NCBI RefSeq assembly: GCF_022829295.1
Contig: NZ_JAKSYH010000093.1
Location: forward strand, 1 to 36,381
Direction of reading: 5' to 3'
From: Methylobacterium sp. J-088
Lineage (GTDB): Bacteria; Pseudomonadota; Alphaproteobacteria; Rhizobiales; Beijerinckiaceae
DNA: 36,381 nucleotides
Shown: positions 17,547 through 25,621 of the stretch, piece after piece
Numbering within the stretch: the stretch's first letter is position 1
How the letters are laid out: each line of letters begins with the position of its first letter
The notes under the pieces: generated by a model
Seen by the model: the letters and a program-made list of their open reading frames with translations, nothing else
Databases searched by the model: none
Told to the model about the DNA's origin: nothing
Made by a program: the position numbers and the translations under genes

Positions 17547-17625
17547 AAATAGCGGACGGTGTGAGTCCGGATCCCCCGGCATGAGCGACCGCGTTGCGGT
17601 TCGCCCACTATAGACGAGCACCCCT

Positions 17626-18876
17626 ATGGCCAGCTTCAAGACGGTAATGAAGTCGGGGCACCCCCCAACTCTGTTCGCGGCATTCCTCTACTTCGATTTC
17701 TGCTTTGCGATCTGGGTCCTGAACGGTGCCATGGGTCCGTTCATTACAGAGACCTACAAGCTGACGCCGGCGCAGACCGGTTTCATGATCTCGTTGCCGA
17801 TCCTGGCGGGCGCGCTGATGCGCTTCCCGCTCGGCGTCTTGGCCCAGTATATCGGCCGCAAGAACGCTGCGATCACCGAGATGAGCGTGATCATGCTGGC
17901 GATGGCCTACGGCTATCTCTTCGTCTCCTCTTACAGCGACGTGCTCGCCATGGGCGTGCTGCTCGGCATCGCCGGTGCGTCCTTCGGCGTTGCCTTGTCG
18001 CTGGGCTCGGGCTGGTTCCCGCCTGAGCACAAGGGGCTCGCCATGGGCATTGCGGGCGCCGGCAATTCCGGGACGGTGCTGGCCGTGCTGTTCGCCCCGC
18101 CGCTGGCGCAGGCCTATGGCTGGCAGACGACCTACGCCTTCGCAGGCGTCGTGATGCTGCTGCCGCTCGTGGTCATGATCGTGCTGGCGAAGGAGCCGCC
18201 GGATACCGAGCACCAGTCCTTCAAGGAGCACATCGCCTGCCTGTTCACCAAGGACGGCTGGGCCTTCTCGCTGATCTACGTCATCACCTTCGGCGGCTTC
18301 GTCGGGCTGTCGAACTTCCTGCCGACCTTCTTCTACGAGCAGTTCGCCGTGACCAAGGTCGAGGCCGGCCGGCTGACCATGCTGGCGGCCTTCATGGGCT
18401 CGGGGATCCGGATCGTCGGCGGCTATTTCGCCGACCGGATGGGCGGGATCGCGGTGCTGTCGGTGGTGCTGCTCGCCGCCATCGCGACGTTCCTGTCGCT
18501 CACCGCGACCCCGTCGCTGGCGCTGACCACGATCCTGTTCATGCTGTGCTTCGCGGCGCTCGGAGCCGGCAACGGCGCGCTGTTCCAGCTGGTGCCCCTG
18601 CGCTGGCCCAACAACACCGCGGTCGCCGGTTCGATGATCGGCGAGGTCGGTGCACTTGGCGGGGCGATCCTGCCGAACGTCATGGGCCTGTCGAAGCAAT
18701 ATACCGGCTCGTTCTCGTACGGCTTCATCGGCTACGCGGCGTTCACCGCGATCGTGCTGGGATGCCTTGCGCTTTGGCAGCGCAAATGGGTCGGACGCTG
18801 GGTCGGGCCGCGCGGCAAGGCGCTCGGCACGGCGCCTGCCGAAGCGTCCGGACAGTTGCAGCCCGCCACCGCCTGA
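17626..18876 (+). CDS. NarK/NasA-type nitrate/nitrite transporter (MFS)
   Basis: The 416-residue, roughly 12-helix transporter has nitrate-porter features: GAMGPFITETYKLT near the N-terminus, the first signature GSGWFPPEHKGLAMGIAGAG and the second GNGALFQLVPLRWP through GEVGALGGAILPNVMG. It should import nitrate, or exchange nitrate and nitrite, across the inner membrane. It is a single gene here: no nitrate or nitrite reductase genes are in the window, so its partners lie elsewhere. A sigma-54-like promoter and a structured leader upstream point to nitrogen control and an assimilatory role. The ribosome-binding site is weak (GACGAG nine bases before the ATG), which fits leader-mediated regulation. 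A strong terminator follows. Confidence 0.88.
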   Translation: MASFKTVMKSGHPPTLFAAFLYFDFCFAIWVLNGAMGPFITETYKLTPAQTGFMISLPILAGALMRFPLGVLAQYIGRKNAAITEMSVIMLAMAYGYLFVSSYSDVLAMGVLLGIAGASFGVALSLGSGWFPPEHKGLAMGIAGAGNSGTVLAVLFAPPLAQAYGWQTTYAFAGVVMLLPLVVMIVLAKEPPDTEHQSFKEHIACLFTKDGWAFSLIYVITFGGFVGLSNFLPTFFYEQFAVTKVEAGRLTMLAAFMGSGIRIVGGYFADRMGGIAVLSVVLLAAIATFLSLTATPSLALTTILFMLCFAALGAGNGALFQLVPLRWPNNTAVAGSMIGEVGALGGAILPNVMGLSKQYTGSFSYGFIGYAAFTAIVLGCLALWQRKWVGRWVGPRGKALGTAPAEASGQLQPATA

Positions 18877-18903
18877 GCCGGCCGCCACGATCGACCAACC
18901 CGG

Positions 18904-18930
18904 AACGGGGGCCCTTGCGGCCCCCGTTTC
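18904..18930 (+). terminator. Intrinsic terminator after the nitrate transporter gene
   Basis: AACGGGGGCC (18904-18913) pairs perfectly with GGCCCCCGTT (18919-18928) around the loop CTTGC and is followed by TC. It lies 28 bases past the stop codon. The T-run is short, but the stem is strong and the position is right. Confidence 0.75.
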
Positions 18931-19089
18931 CGTTGAAGCGCCCATCGTCAATTCCCGGACACGGCGTGATTTCGGGTTGCCATTCGCCTCTCGAAGCGTT
19001 TGAATAATGCATTACGAGAGAGCGCCCAACCGCAGGTTGAGGCGCCGGGCGGCCGGCAGCGGCAACGCCGCTATGGGAAGGAACGGTCG

Positions 19090-20382
19090 ATGGCGAAGCG
19101 CGTAAGCGCCACGAATGGCGTGCTCGGCCTGCTCTGTGTGATGTATTTCATCACCTATCTGGACCGGGTGAACATCGCCACGGCGGGCGCCGAGATCATC
19201 CGTGATTTCGGCATGTCGAAGACCGATTTCGGCCTGATCCTGTCGGCCTTCGCCTACCCCTACGCGATCTTCCAAGTGATCGGGGGGTCGGTCGGCGACA
19301 AGTTCGGCGCCCGGCGGACGCTGCTGGTCTGCGGCCTGATCTGGGCCATGGCAACGATCCTGACCGGGATGGTCGGCGGGTTGGTGAGCTTGTTCCTCGC
19401 CCGGGTCCTGCTCGGCTTCGGCGAGGGCGCGACCTTCCCGACCGCAACGCGGGCGATGCAGAACTGGACGGCCCCGGGCCGGCGCGGCTTCGCGCAGGGC
19501 ATCACTCACGCCTTCGCGCGGCTGGGCAACGCAGTCGCGCCCCCGATCGTCGCCTACCTGATCTATCATTTCGGCTGGCGCACCAGCTTCGTGATCCTGG
19601 GTGGGGTGAGCTTCATCTGGGTCGCGGTCTGGTACCTGTATTTCCGCGACGACCCGTCCGAACACGCGGCGATCACCCAGGCTGAGCTCGACACGCTGCC
19701 CGCACCCCGAAAGGTCGGCGCGAAGCAGACTGTGCCGTGGGGCGCGTTGACCCGGCGCATGCTGCCGGTGAGCATCACGTATTTCTGCTACGGCTGGACC
19801 CTGTGGATGTTCCTCGGCTGGCTTCCGAGCTTCTTCAAGGAGAATTACAGCCTCGATCTCAAGAACTCGGCGTTGTTCGCCTCGGGCGTGTTCTTCGCCG
19901 GCGTGATCGGCGACACGGTCGGCGGCGTCCTCAGCGACGCGATCCTGCACCGGACCGGCAACGTGAAGCGCGCCCGGCTGTCGGTGATCGTGGTCGGGTT
20001 CCTGGGTGCGGCCGCGAGTCTGGCGGGCGTGCTGCTCACCCGCGACCTGACCCTGGTCGCGCTGCTCCTGTCCTCCGGCTTCTTCTTCGCCGAGCTGGTG
20101 ATCGGGCCGATCTGGTCGGTGCCGATGGATATCGCGCCCAAATATGCCGGCACCGCCAGTGGGCTGATGAATACCGGCTCGGCGATCGCCGCGATCGTCT
20201 CGCCGATCGTCTTCGGCGTGGTGGTGGACTTGACGGGCAGTTGGACGCTGCCGTTCATCGGGTCGGTGGGGCTCTGCCTGCTCGGCGCCGGCCTCGCGTT
20301 CACGATGCATCCCGAGCGCGAATTCGTGGAGCCGGACGAGCGGCTGGTCCAGCCGAGCGCCACCGTCCCGGCGGGAGAATAG
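19090..20382 (+). CDS. MFS transporter, anion:cation symporter (ACS) family
   Basis: The 430-residue protein has about 12 hydrophobic segments and the ACS-family start MYFITYLDRVNIATAG, a central loop after helix 6 (FRDDPSEHAAITQAELDTLP) and a second half beginning YFCYGWTLWMFLGWLPSFFKE. ACS members import organic anions such as hexuronates, glucarate, tartrate or phthalate with protons. The substrate here is unknown. AAGGAA upstream fixes the ATG at 19090. The next gene, a CoA-transferase, starts seven bases after its stop and a crotonase follows, so the operon probably imports a carboxylate, activates it as a CoA ester and transforms it. Confidence 0.87.
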   Translation: MAKRVSATNGVLGLLCVMYFITYLDRVNIATAGAEIIRDFGMSKTDFGLILSAFAYPYAIFQVIGGSVGDKFGARRTLLVCGLIWAMATILTGMVGGLVSLFLARVLLGFGEGATFPTATRAMQNWTAPGRRGFAQGITHAFARLGNAVAPPIVAYLIYHFGWRTSFVILGGVSFIWVAVWYLYFRDDPSEHAAITQAELDTLPAPRKVGAKQTVPWGALTRRMLPVSITYFCYGWTLWMFLGWLPSFFKENYSLDLKNSALFASGVFFAGVIGDTVGGVLSDAILHRTGNVKRARLSVIVVGFLGAAASLAGVLLTRDLTLVALLLSSGFFFAELVIGPIWSVPMDIAPKYAGTASGLMNTGSAIAAIVSPIVFGVVVDLTGSWTLPFIGSVGLCLLGAGLAFTMHPEREFVEPDERLVQPSATVPAGE

Positions 20383-20389
20383 ACTCACG

Positions 20390-21610
20390 ATGGCGGAACA
20401 GACCGGACGGTTCGGCCCGCTCGCCGGGATGCGGGTGATCGAACTCGCGCACATCATGGCCGGCCCGGTCTGCGGGCTGATGCTCGCCGACATGGGCGCA
20501 GAGGTAATCAAGGTCGAGAAGATGGACGGCGACGATACCCGCCGCACCGTCCCGCCCGCCCTTGAGGGCGAGAGCGCTGCCTACATGATGATGAACCGCG
20601 GCAAGCGCGGGATCAGCCTCAACCTGAAGGACCCGGATGGCATCGCGGTGCTGCGCCGCCTGCTCAAGGGGGCGGATGCGCTGATCGAGAACTACCGCGG
20701 CGGCACGATGGAGCGCCTCGGCATCGGCTACGAGACCCTGCGCGAGGAGTTCCCGGAGCTGGTCTACTGCTCGCTCTCCGGCTTCGGCCGCACCGGCCCC
20801 TACGCCGACCGCGCCGGGTTCGACCTCGTCGCGCAGGGCATGAGCGGGCTCATGTCGGTGACCGGGGAGGGGCCCGGCCGGCCGCCGATGAAGTGCGGGC
20901 CGCCGGTGACCGACATCACCGCCGGCATCCTCGCCGCAATGGGCGTGCTGGCGGCCTATTCCAACCGGCTCCGGACGGGTAAAGGCCAGGCGGTCGACAC
21001 CTCGCTGTTCGAGGCCGGCATCACCCACACCTACTGGCAATCGGCCATCGCCATGGCGACGGGGATCGCGCCCGGCCCGATGGGCTCGGCCCATCCGCTC
21101 AACGCGCCCTACGAGGCGTTCGAGACCGCCGACGGCTGGATCACCATCGGTGCGGCCAATCAGACCAACTGGCTGCGCCTCCTGAAGGCGATCGGTGCCG
21201 ACGCCTTGGCGGAGGATCCGCGCTTCGCCCTCAACCGCGACCGGATGGCCAACCGCCAGGAGCTGGCCGCGACGCTGGCTCCGATCTTCCGGGCGCATTC
21301 CTCCGCGGAATGGCTGGCACGGCTCGAAGCCGGCGGCGTCCCGGCCGGGCCGGTGCTCGATGTCAACGCCATGCACCGCGATCCGCAGACGCGGGCGCGT
21401 GAGATGGTGGTCGAGGTCGATCACCCGCGGGTCGGCCGGATGAAGACGCTGGGCCTGCCGGTGAAATTTTCGGACACGCCCGGCCGCGTCCATGGGCCGG
21501 CCCCGTTGCTCGGCGAGCATTCCCGGGCGATCCTGGCCGAGGCCGGCTATACGGCCGACGAGACCGACAGCCTGATCACGCGGGGCGTGGTCCGCGAGAC
21601 CGTCGCCTGA
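20390..21610 (+). CDS. Family III CoA-transferase (CaiB/BaiF type)
   Basis: The 406-residue enzyme moves CoA between carboxylates. It begins with the family motif GPLAGMRVIELAHIMAGP, then ADMGAEVIKVEKMDGDDTR and SLNLKDPDG. The catalytic aspartate is Asp175 in GPPVTDITAGI. GKGQAVDTSLFEAG and ADGWITIGAANQTNW are typical C-terminal blocks. Length and motifs fit the formyl-CoA, carnitine-CoA and succinyl-CoA:acid transferases alike, so the donor and acceptor cannot be named. It is seven bases downstream of the ACS transporter and 23 bases upstream of the crotonase, clearly one operon. Confidence 0.9.
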   Translation: MAEQTGRFGPLAGMRVIELAHIMAGPVCGLMLADMGAEVIKVEKMDGDDTRRTVPPALEGESAAYMMMNRGKRGISLNLKDPDGIAVLRRLLKGADALIENYRGGTMERLGIGYETLREEFPELVYCSLSGFGRTGPYADRAGFDLVAQGMSGLMSVTGEGPGRPPMKCGPPVTDITAGILAAMGVLAAYSNRLRTGKGQAVDTSLFEAGITHTYWQSAIAMATGIAPGPMGSAHPLNAPYEAFETADGWITIGAANQTNWLRLLKAIGADALAEDPRFALNRDRMANRQELAATLAPIFRAHSSAEWLARLEAGGVPAGPVLDVNAMHRDPQTRAREMVVEVDHPRVGRMKTLGLPVKFSDTPGRVHGPAPLLGEHSRAILAEAGYTADETDSLITRGVVRETVA

Positions 21611-21633
21611 CCCGACGCCCGGAGACCGTTCCG

Positions 21634-22446
21634 ATGAGTGCCACGCCCGCCACCGACGAGTTGCTGTTCACGACCGACGAAGCCGGCATCGCCCGGATCG
21701 TGCTCAACCGGCCGCAGGCCCGCAACGCGCTGACCTTCGCGATGTATCAGGGCCTGATTGGCTGCTGCGAGGCGGTCGCCGACAACCCGGCCGTGAAGGC
21801 GCTGATCATCACCGGCGCCGGCGAGAAGGCGTTCGCGGCAGGCACCGACATCGCACAGTTCCGCGCCTTCAAGACCGCCGAGGATGCGCTGGGCTACGAG
21901 CGCTTCATGGACCGGGTGCTCGGGTCGCTGGAGCGCCTGCGGGTACCGACCATCGCGGCGATCGCGGGCGCCTGCACGGGCGGCGGTGCCGCCATCGCGG
22001 CGGCCTGCGACCTGCGCATCGCCACCCGCGATGCCCGGTTCGGCTTCCCGATCGCCCGGACGCTCGGCAATTGCCTGAGCCAGGGCAATCTCAAGCGGCT
22101 CTCGGGGCTGATCGGCCCGGCCCGGGTCAAGGACATCATCTTCACCGCGCGCCTCGTCGGGGCCGAGGAGGCCCTGGCGATCGGGCTCGTCGGCGAGGTC
22201 GTGGAGGATCGCGCCGCCCTGACCGCACGGGTCGATGCCCTGGCCCAGCTCCTGGCCGGCCACGCGCCCCTGACCATGCAGGCCACCAAGGAAGGGCTGC
22301 GCCGCCTCGCCGAGGAGGAGGCCACCGCCGAGGGCGAGCCGCATCCGGGCGATGACCTGATCCTGATGTGCTACATGAGCCAGGATTTCCGCGAGGGCAT
22401 GGAAGCCTTCCTCGGCAAGCGCACGCCGGACTGGACCGGGCGCTGA
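21634..22446 (+). CDS. Crotonase-fold protein lacking both canonical catalytic glutamates
   Basis: The 270-residue protein has the crotonase fold: IARIVLNRPQARNALTF, the first oxyanion-hole segment AFAAGTDIAQF and the second GACTGGGAAIAAACDLRIA. In enoyl-CoA hydratase, two glutamates (Glu144 and Glu164 of the rat enzyme) add water. By eye alignment their places are Ala120 (in GGGAAIA) and Ile140 (in FGFPIART), so ordinary hydratase chemistry is unlikely. Crotonase relatives without these residues include isomerases, decarboxylases, thioesterases and carnitinyl-CoA-type enzymes. It is the last gene of the ACS transporter/CoA-transferase operon and probably acts on the CoA ester made by its neighbour. 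The fold is certain, the reaction unknown. Confidence 0.88.
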   Translation: MSATPATDELLFTTDEAGIARIVLNRPQARNALTFAMYQGLIGCCEAVADNPAVKALIITGAGEKAFAAGTDIAQFRAFKTAEDALGYERFMDRVLGSLERLRVPTIAAIAGACTGGGAAIAAACDLRIATRDARFGFPIARTLGNCLSQGNLKRLSGLIGPARVKDIIFTARLVGAEEALAIGLVGEVVEDRAALTARVDALAQLLAGHAPLTMQATKEGLRRLAEEEATAEGEPHPGDDLILMCYMSQDFREGMEAFLGKRTPDWTGR

Positions 22447-22456
22447 CCCGGCGCGC

Positions 22457-22924
22457 TCAGCCCGGTTCCTGGCAGATATCGACCCAGGTCGCCCCGGTCA
22501 GCTCAGCCATGCGGCCCGGCGCGATCCGCACGGCGCTGTGCGTGCTCCCGGCAGCCGGGACGACTTCGTCGAAGGCTCGGAGCGTCACGTCGCAATAGAC
22601 CGGCAGCGGCGCGCTCAAGCCGAACGGGCAGACCCCGCCGACTGGGTGGCCGGTGGCCGCCTCGACCTCGGCGAGATCCAGCATCCGGACCTTCCCGCCG
22701 AACACCGCCTTGGCCTTCTTGTTGTCGAGCCGGGCATCGCCGCGGGTGACGACCAGGATGACCTGCTCGCCGACCCGGATCGACAGCGTCTTGGCGATCT
22801 GCGCCGGGGCGACGCCGTGGGCGGCTGCGGCCTCCGCGACGGTCGCGGTGCGGGTCTCCAGTTCGAGGACCGCGATATCGGGCGCCTTGTCGGCGAAGAA
22901 CGCCCGGACGGAGTCGAGGCTCAT
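22457..22924 (-). CDS. YbaK/ProX-family aminoacyl-tRNA deacylase
   Basis: The 155-residue single-domain protein belongs to the YbaK/EbsC group of trans-editing enzymes, which hydrolyse mischarged aminoacyl-tRNAs such as Cys- or Ala-tRNA(Pro). Visible features are AQIAKTLSIRVGEQVILVVTRGD with the conserved Lys, the DNKKAKAVFGGKVRML segment and VGGVCPFGLSAPLPVYCD. It starts MSLDSVRAFFADKAPDI, with a GAGAGA upstream. It is convergent with the crotonase gene, ten bases apart. Which misacylated tRNA it clears cannot be decided here. Confidence 0.88.
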   Translation of the reverse strand: MSLDSVRAFFADKAPDIAVLELETRTATVAEAAAAHGVAPAQIAKTLSIRVGEQVILVVTRGDARLDNKKAKAVFGGKVRMLDLAEVEAATGHPVGGVCPFGLSAPLPVYCDVTLRAFDEVVPAAGSTHSAVRIAPGRMAELTGATWVDICQEPG

Positions 22925-23015
22925 CGGTGTCTCTCAAACAGGGGCAGTCGTGCCCGCGAAGCGCGCGCGATCAGCCGAGCCTCATCGCGGGCCGGCGTGA
23001 TCGCGTCCAGCGCTT

Positions 23016-23255
23016 AGAGCCGTGCCCGATCGCGTTGCAACACGGGACACGACAGCGCCGCCACCATCGTGGAATGAGGCGCGGGTCCCCTCTCCCGTGC
23101 GGGAGAGGTCTGCTTACGCAGAAAGCCGGGAGAGGGATGAGACCTGTCCGGAGGAGGCGCACCCTGTCGGCGCCTTGACGGTGCGCGCGATCCTGGACCT
23201 TCTCGACCCTCACCCCAGCCCTCTCCCGCACGGGAGAGGGGGCAGGTTGCGCTTA
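23016..23255. repeat. MITE-like repeat, copy B, right end missing
   Basis: This stretch is closely similar to 2-240, in the same orientation. It begins with the same AGAGCC...CACGACA terminus as copy A, with one extra base. It contains a perfect 8-bp stem at 23089-23108 (CCTCTCCC-GTGC-GGGAGAGG) and a 10-bp stem at 23219-23240 (CCCTCTCCCG-CA-CGGGAGAGGG). The right terminal repeat of copy A (TGTCGTG...GGCTCT) is not found after 23255, so this copy looks truncated. It lies between the YbaK gene and a small gene and carries no convincing coding sequence. Confidence 0.75.
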
Positions 23256-23275
23256 TGCGGAGGACGAATGCCCGA

Positions 23276-23539
23276 TCAATCCTTCAGCGGCCGTGCCTGC
23301 AGGATCGCCGCCCGGACGAACGGGCGCTTCAGCGACGTGCCGACATTTGCGCGCCCGACGAATTCCTGCGCCCCGGGGTGGCTGCGCACCGCCTTGATCA
23401 GATTCAGCCGGTGGCCGCTCCGGAACCGGTAGGGCTCGGCCACCGCACCCTGCAGGAACGCCTCGACGCTCGCGTCGATCTCGTCCTCGGCGATGACGTT
23501 GGCCGTGTGCAGCATCTGGATGGTCCGGAGGTCGGTCAT
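23276..23539 (-). CDS. Small conserved-looking protein of unknown function
   Basis: The 87-residue product starts MTDLRTIQMLHTANVIAEDE and ends ILQARPLKD. It is mixed alpha/beta in character, fairly charged, with no signal peptide, membrane segment or cysteine pair. I do not recognise the family. A G-rich tract just before the ATG could act as ribosome-binding site, though it is close. It lies 61 bases downstream of the TRAP permease gene on the same strand, with a strong hairpin between them, so it is probably a separate unit. It may be a small regulator or accessory protein. Confidence 0.6.
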   Translation of the reverse strand: MTDLRTIQMLHTANVIAEDEIDASVEAFLQGAVAEPYRFRSGHRLNLIKAVRSHPGAQEFVGRANVGTSLKRPFVRAAILQARPLKD

Positions 23540-23563
23540 ACCCCCGGTGATAGCGCGGCGCGG

Positions 23564-23590
23564 CCGGCGACGCGACTGTGGCGTCGCCGG
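23564..23590 (-). terminator. Hairpin downstream of the TRAP transporter operon
   Basis: CCGGCGACGC (23564-23573) and GCGTCGCCGG (23581-23590) form a perfect 10-bp stem with a seven-base loop, starting 11 bases after the dctM-type stop codon. No T-run follows on the minus strand, so it may stop transcription weakly or protect the mRNA end. Confidence 0.45.
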
Positions 23591-23600
23591 GATCCGCAGC

Positions 23601-24953
23601 CTATCGCGTCGTGGTCAGCAGCAGGTCCGGAAGCCACATCGCGATCCCCGGCACGAGGCACAGGATCAGGATCGCCACCGCCATCAGCAGCACGAAGGGC
23701 AGGGTGCCCCAGATGATGTCGGAGAGCGGGATGTCGGGGGCGATGTTCTTGATCACGAAGATGTTGAGCCCCACCGGCGGGTGGATCAGGCCCATCTCCA
23801 TGGTGATGGTCATCACCACGCCGAACCACACCAGATCGAATCCGGCGGCCTTCAGCGGCGGCAGGATGATCGGCGCCGTCATCAGGATGATCGAGACCGG
23901 CGGCAGGAAGAAGCCCAGCACGATCACGAGCGCCAGGATGGTCACCAGCAGGACCCAGGGCGAGAGCTGCATCGCCACGATCGCGGCGGCCGCCGATTGC
24001 GAGATGTGCAGGTAGCTCATCACGTAGGCGTAGAGCAGCGACATGCCGATGATCAGCATCAGCATGGTGGATTCACGCAACGTCGCGGTCAGGATCGGGC
24101 TGACGTCCCGGAACCGCCACACGCCGTAGATCGCAGCGATCAGCGCCAGCGCCATCAGGCCGCCGAGACCCGCCGTCTCCGAGGGCGTGGAGTAGCCGCC
24201 ATAGAGCGCCACCATCACGCCGGTCAGCAGGACCACGAACGGCAGCACCCGCGGCAGCGTCGAGAAGCGCTGCGCCATGCTGTACTGCTCGTCCGCCAGG
24301 ATCGGCGAGGCCGGGCCGCCGCGCTCCACGACCGCCCTCGCGGTCGCGTATTCCGAGCGGAACCGGATCACCGACCAAGTGGCGAACAGGCTCACGAGCA
24401 GCAGACCCGGCCCGATCCCCGCCAAAAACAGGCGCCCAAGCGATTGCTCGGCCGCCACCGCGTACAGGATCATGGTGATGGAGGGCGGCAGCAGGATGCC
24501 GAGCGTGCCGCCGGCCGCGATGATCCCGGCCGCGAAGCCCGGCGAGTAGCCGCGCTTGCGCATCTCCGGGATGCCGGCCGAGCCGATCGCCGAGCAGGTT
24601 GCCGGGCTCGAACCCGCCATGGCGGCGAACAGCGCGCAGGCGAAGACGTTGGCGATGCCCAGGCCCCCGGGGATGCGGTGCATCCAGGCATGCATGGCCG
24701 AGTAGAGATCCTGGCCCGCCTTGGACCGGCCGATCGCCGCGCCCTTCAGGATGAAGAGCGGGATCGACAGCAGGGTGATGGAGGCCATCTCCTCGTAGAC
24801 GTTCTGCGCCACCGTATCGAGGGAGGCGGCGGGCATGAACGCCACCATGAACGCCAACGCCACGAAGCCCAGCGCGAACGCGATGGGGATGCCCGACAGC
24901 ATCGCCCCCAGGGTGGCGCCCGCGTACAGGAAACCGATCGCCGCCGTGCTCAT
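23601..24953 (-). CDS. TRAP transporter large permease (DctM type)
   Basis: The 450-residue membrane protein forms the transport channel of a tripartite ATP-independent periplasmic transporter, driven by a sodium or proton gradient. About 12 hydrophobic segments are visible. DctM-type features include SIPLFILKGAAIGRSKAG, FAAMAGSSPATCSAIGSAGIPEM and GYSPGFAAGIIAAGGTLGILLPPSI in the first half, with YGGYSTPSETAGLG and GLIHPPVGLNIFVIKN later. The ATG at 24953 overlaps the small-permease stop as ATGA, ruling out the longer upstream frame. TRAP systems mostly carry organic acids. Confidence 0.93.
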   Translation of the reverse strand: MSTAAIGFLYAGATLGAMLSGIPIAFALGFVALAFMVAFMPAASLDTVAQNVYEEMASITLLSIPLFILKGAAIGRSKAGQDLYSAMHAWMHRIPGGLGIANVFACALFAAMAGSSPATCSAIGSAGIPEMRKRGYSPGFAAGIIAAGGTLGILLPPSITMILYAVAAEQSLGRLFLAGIGPGLLLVSLFATWSVIRFRSEYATARAVVERGGPASPILADEQYSMAQRFSTLPRVLPFVVLLTGVMVALYGGYSTPSETAGLGGLMALALIAAIYGVWRFRDVSPILTATLRESTMLMLIIGMSLLYAYVMSYLHISQSAAAAIVAMQLSPWVLLVTILALVIVLGFFLPPVSIILMTAPIILPPLKAAGFDLVWFGVVMTITMEMGLIHPPVGLNIFVIKNIAPDIPLSDIIWGTLPFVLLMAVAILILCLVPGIAMWLPDLLLTTTR

Positions 24954-25621
24954 CGTTGACCCTTCGCGGTGACCGTCCGGCCCATCGGGTCCGGTCCCTC
25001 CGGCGCGATGGTCTGGTTGAGGTCGGCGCCGAGCCCGATCTTGGGTTTCGCCCACCCGGCCGCGCGCGGCCCGTAGGCGAGGCCCTCGGCGATCTGGAGG
25101 GCGAATTGCAGGCACAGCAGGCTCATGCCGACCGCCATCAGCGTGTAGGGAATCCACAGCGGCGGCCCCCAGGTCGATTGCGAGACCTGACCGTCGGTCC
25201 AGGCCTCATGATCCAGGGACCAGCTCTTCCAGGCGAAGAACAGGCAGAAGACCAAGCTGACGACGTCCGCCAGCAGCAGCCGGACCCGGTTGGCGGCCGG
25301 CGACAGCAGGCCGGTCAGCGCCTCGATCGCCACGTGGCCGCGCTTGGCCTGGACGCCGGCGGCCGACAGGAAGGTGGCCCCGATGATCAGGAACACTGCC
25401 ATCTCATCCTGCCACTCGGTCGGCTCCTTCAGCAGGTAGCGGACGACGACGCTGTGGGTCAGCACGAGGCAGGCCGCCACGAGGCAGAGGCCGCCGATCC
25501 CCAGGATCACGCGGTTCAGGAGACGCATCGCCCGATCGAGGGTGCCCAGCAGTCCGGGCAGCCGCGGCTCGTCGGCCCGGGCCTCGGGCGGCGCTGTGGC
25601 GGCGTCGAAGCCGTGGCTCAC
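24950..25621 (-). CDS. TRAP transporter small permease (DctQ type)
   Basis: The 223-residue protein is the four-helix partner of the large permease. It contains MRLLNRVILGIGGLCLVAAC, the family motif RYLLKEPTEWQDEMAVFLII, RGHVAIEALTGLL and a final helix near TLMAVGMSLLCLQFALQ. The start is probably the GTG at 25621, which overlaps the stop of the binding-protein gene as GTGA; an internal ATG at the first helix is the alternative. A charged tail of about 35 residues follows the last helix. Overlaps on both sides show a tightly coupled operon. Confidence 0.88.
   Translation of the reverse strand: MSHGFDAATAPPEARADEPRLPGLLGTLDRAMRLLNRVILGIGGLCLVAACLVLTHSVVVRYLLKEPTEWQDEMAVFLIIGATFLSAAGVQAKRGHVAIEALTGLLSPAANRVRLLLADVVSLVFCLFFAWKSWSLDHEAWTDGQVSQSTWGPPLWIPYTLMAVGMSLLCLQFALQIAEGLAYGPRAAGWAKPKIGLGADLNQTIAPEGPDPMGRTVTAKGQR

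Larger units (their letters stand above)
17096..17625. other. Divergent intergenic region between the L,D-transpeptidase and nitrate transporter genes
   Basis: This 530-base stretch has no convincing gene. Its right part carries a sigma-54-like promoter (17484-17498) and a leader with a hexaloop hairpin (17531-17546), each listed separately. A palindromic NtrC-type site was looked for upstream and none was clear; TGCC and GGCA half-sites around 17396-17412 are poor matches. The left part should contain the L,D-transpeptidase promoter, but no strong hexamers stand out. Confidence 0.5.

Noticed and set aside
23089..23240. CRISPR-like spacing of two similar palindromes
   Set aside because: There are only two hairpins, unequal and about 130 bases apart, and both belong to the dispersed repeat. 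No cas genes are present.
23493..24959. 488-codon plus-strand ORF rich in His, Asp, Gln and Arg
   Set aside because: It is antisense to the TRAP large permease; the composition is typical of a reversed membrane-protein gene.
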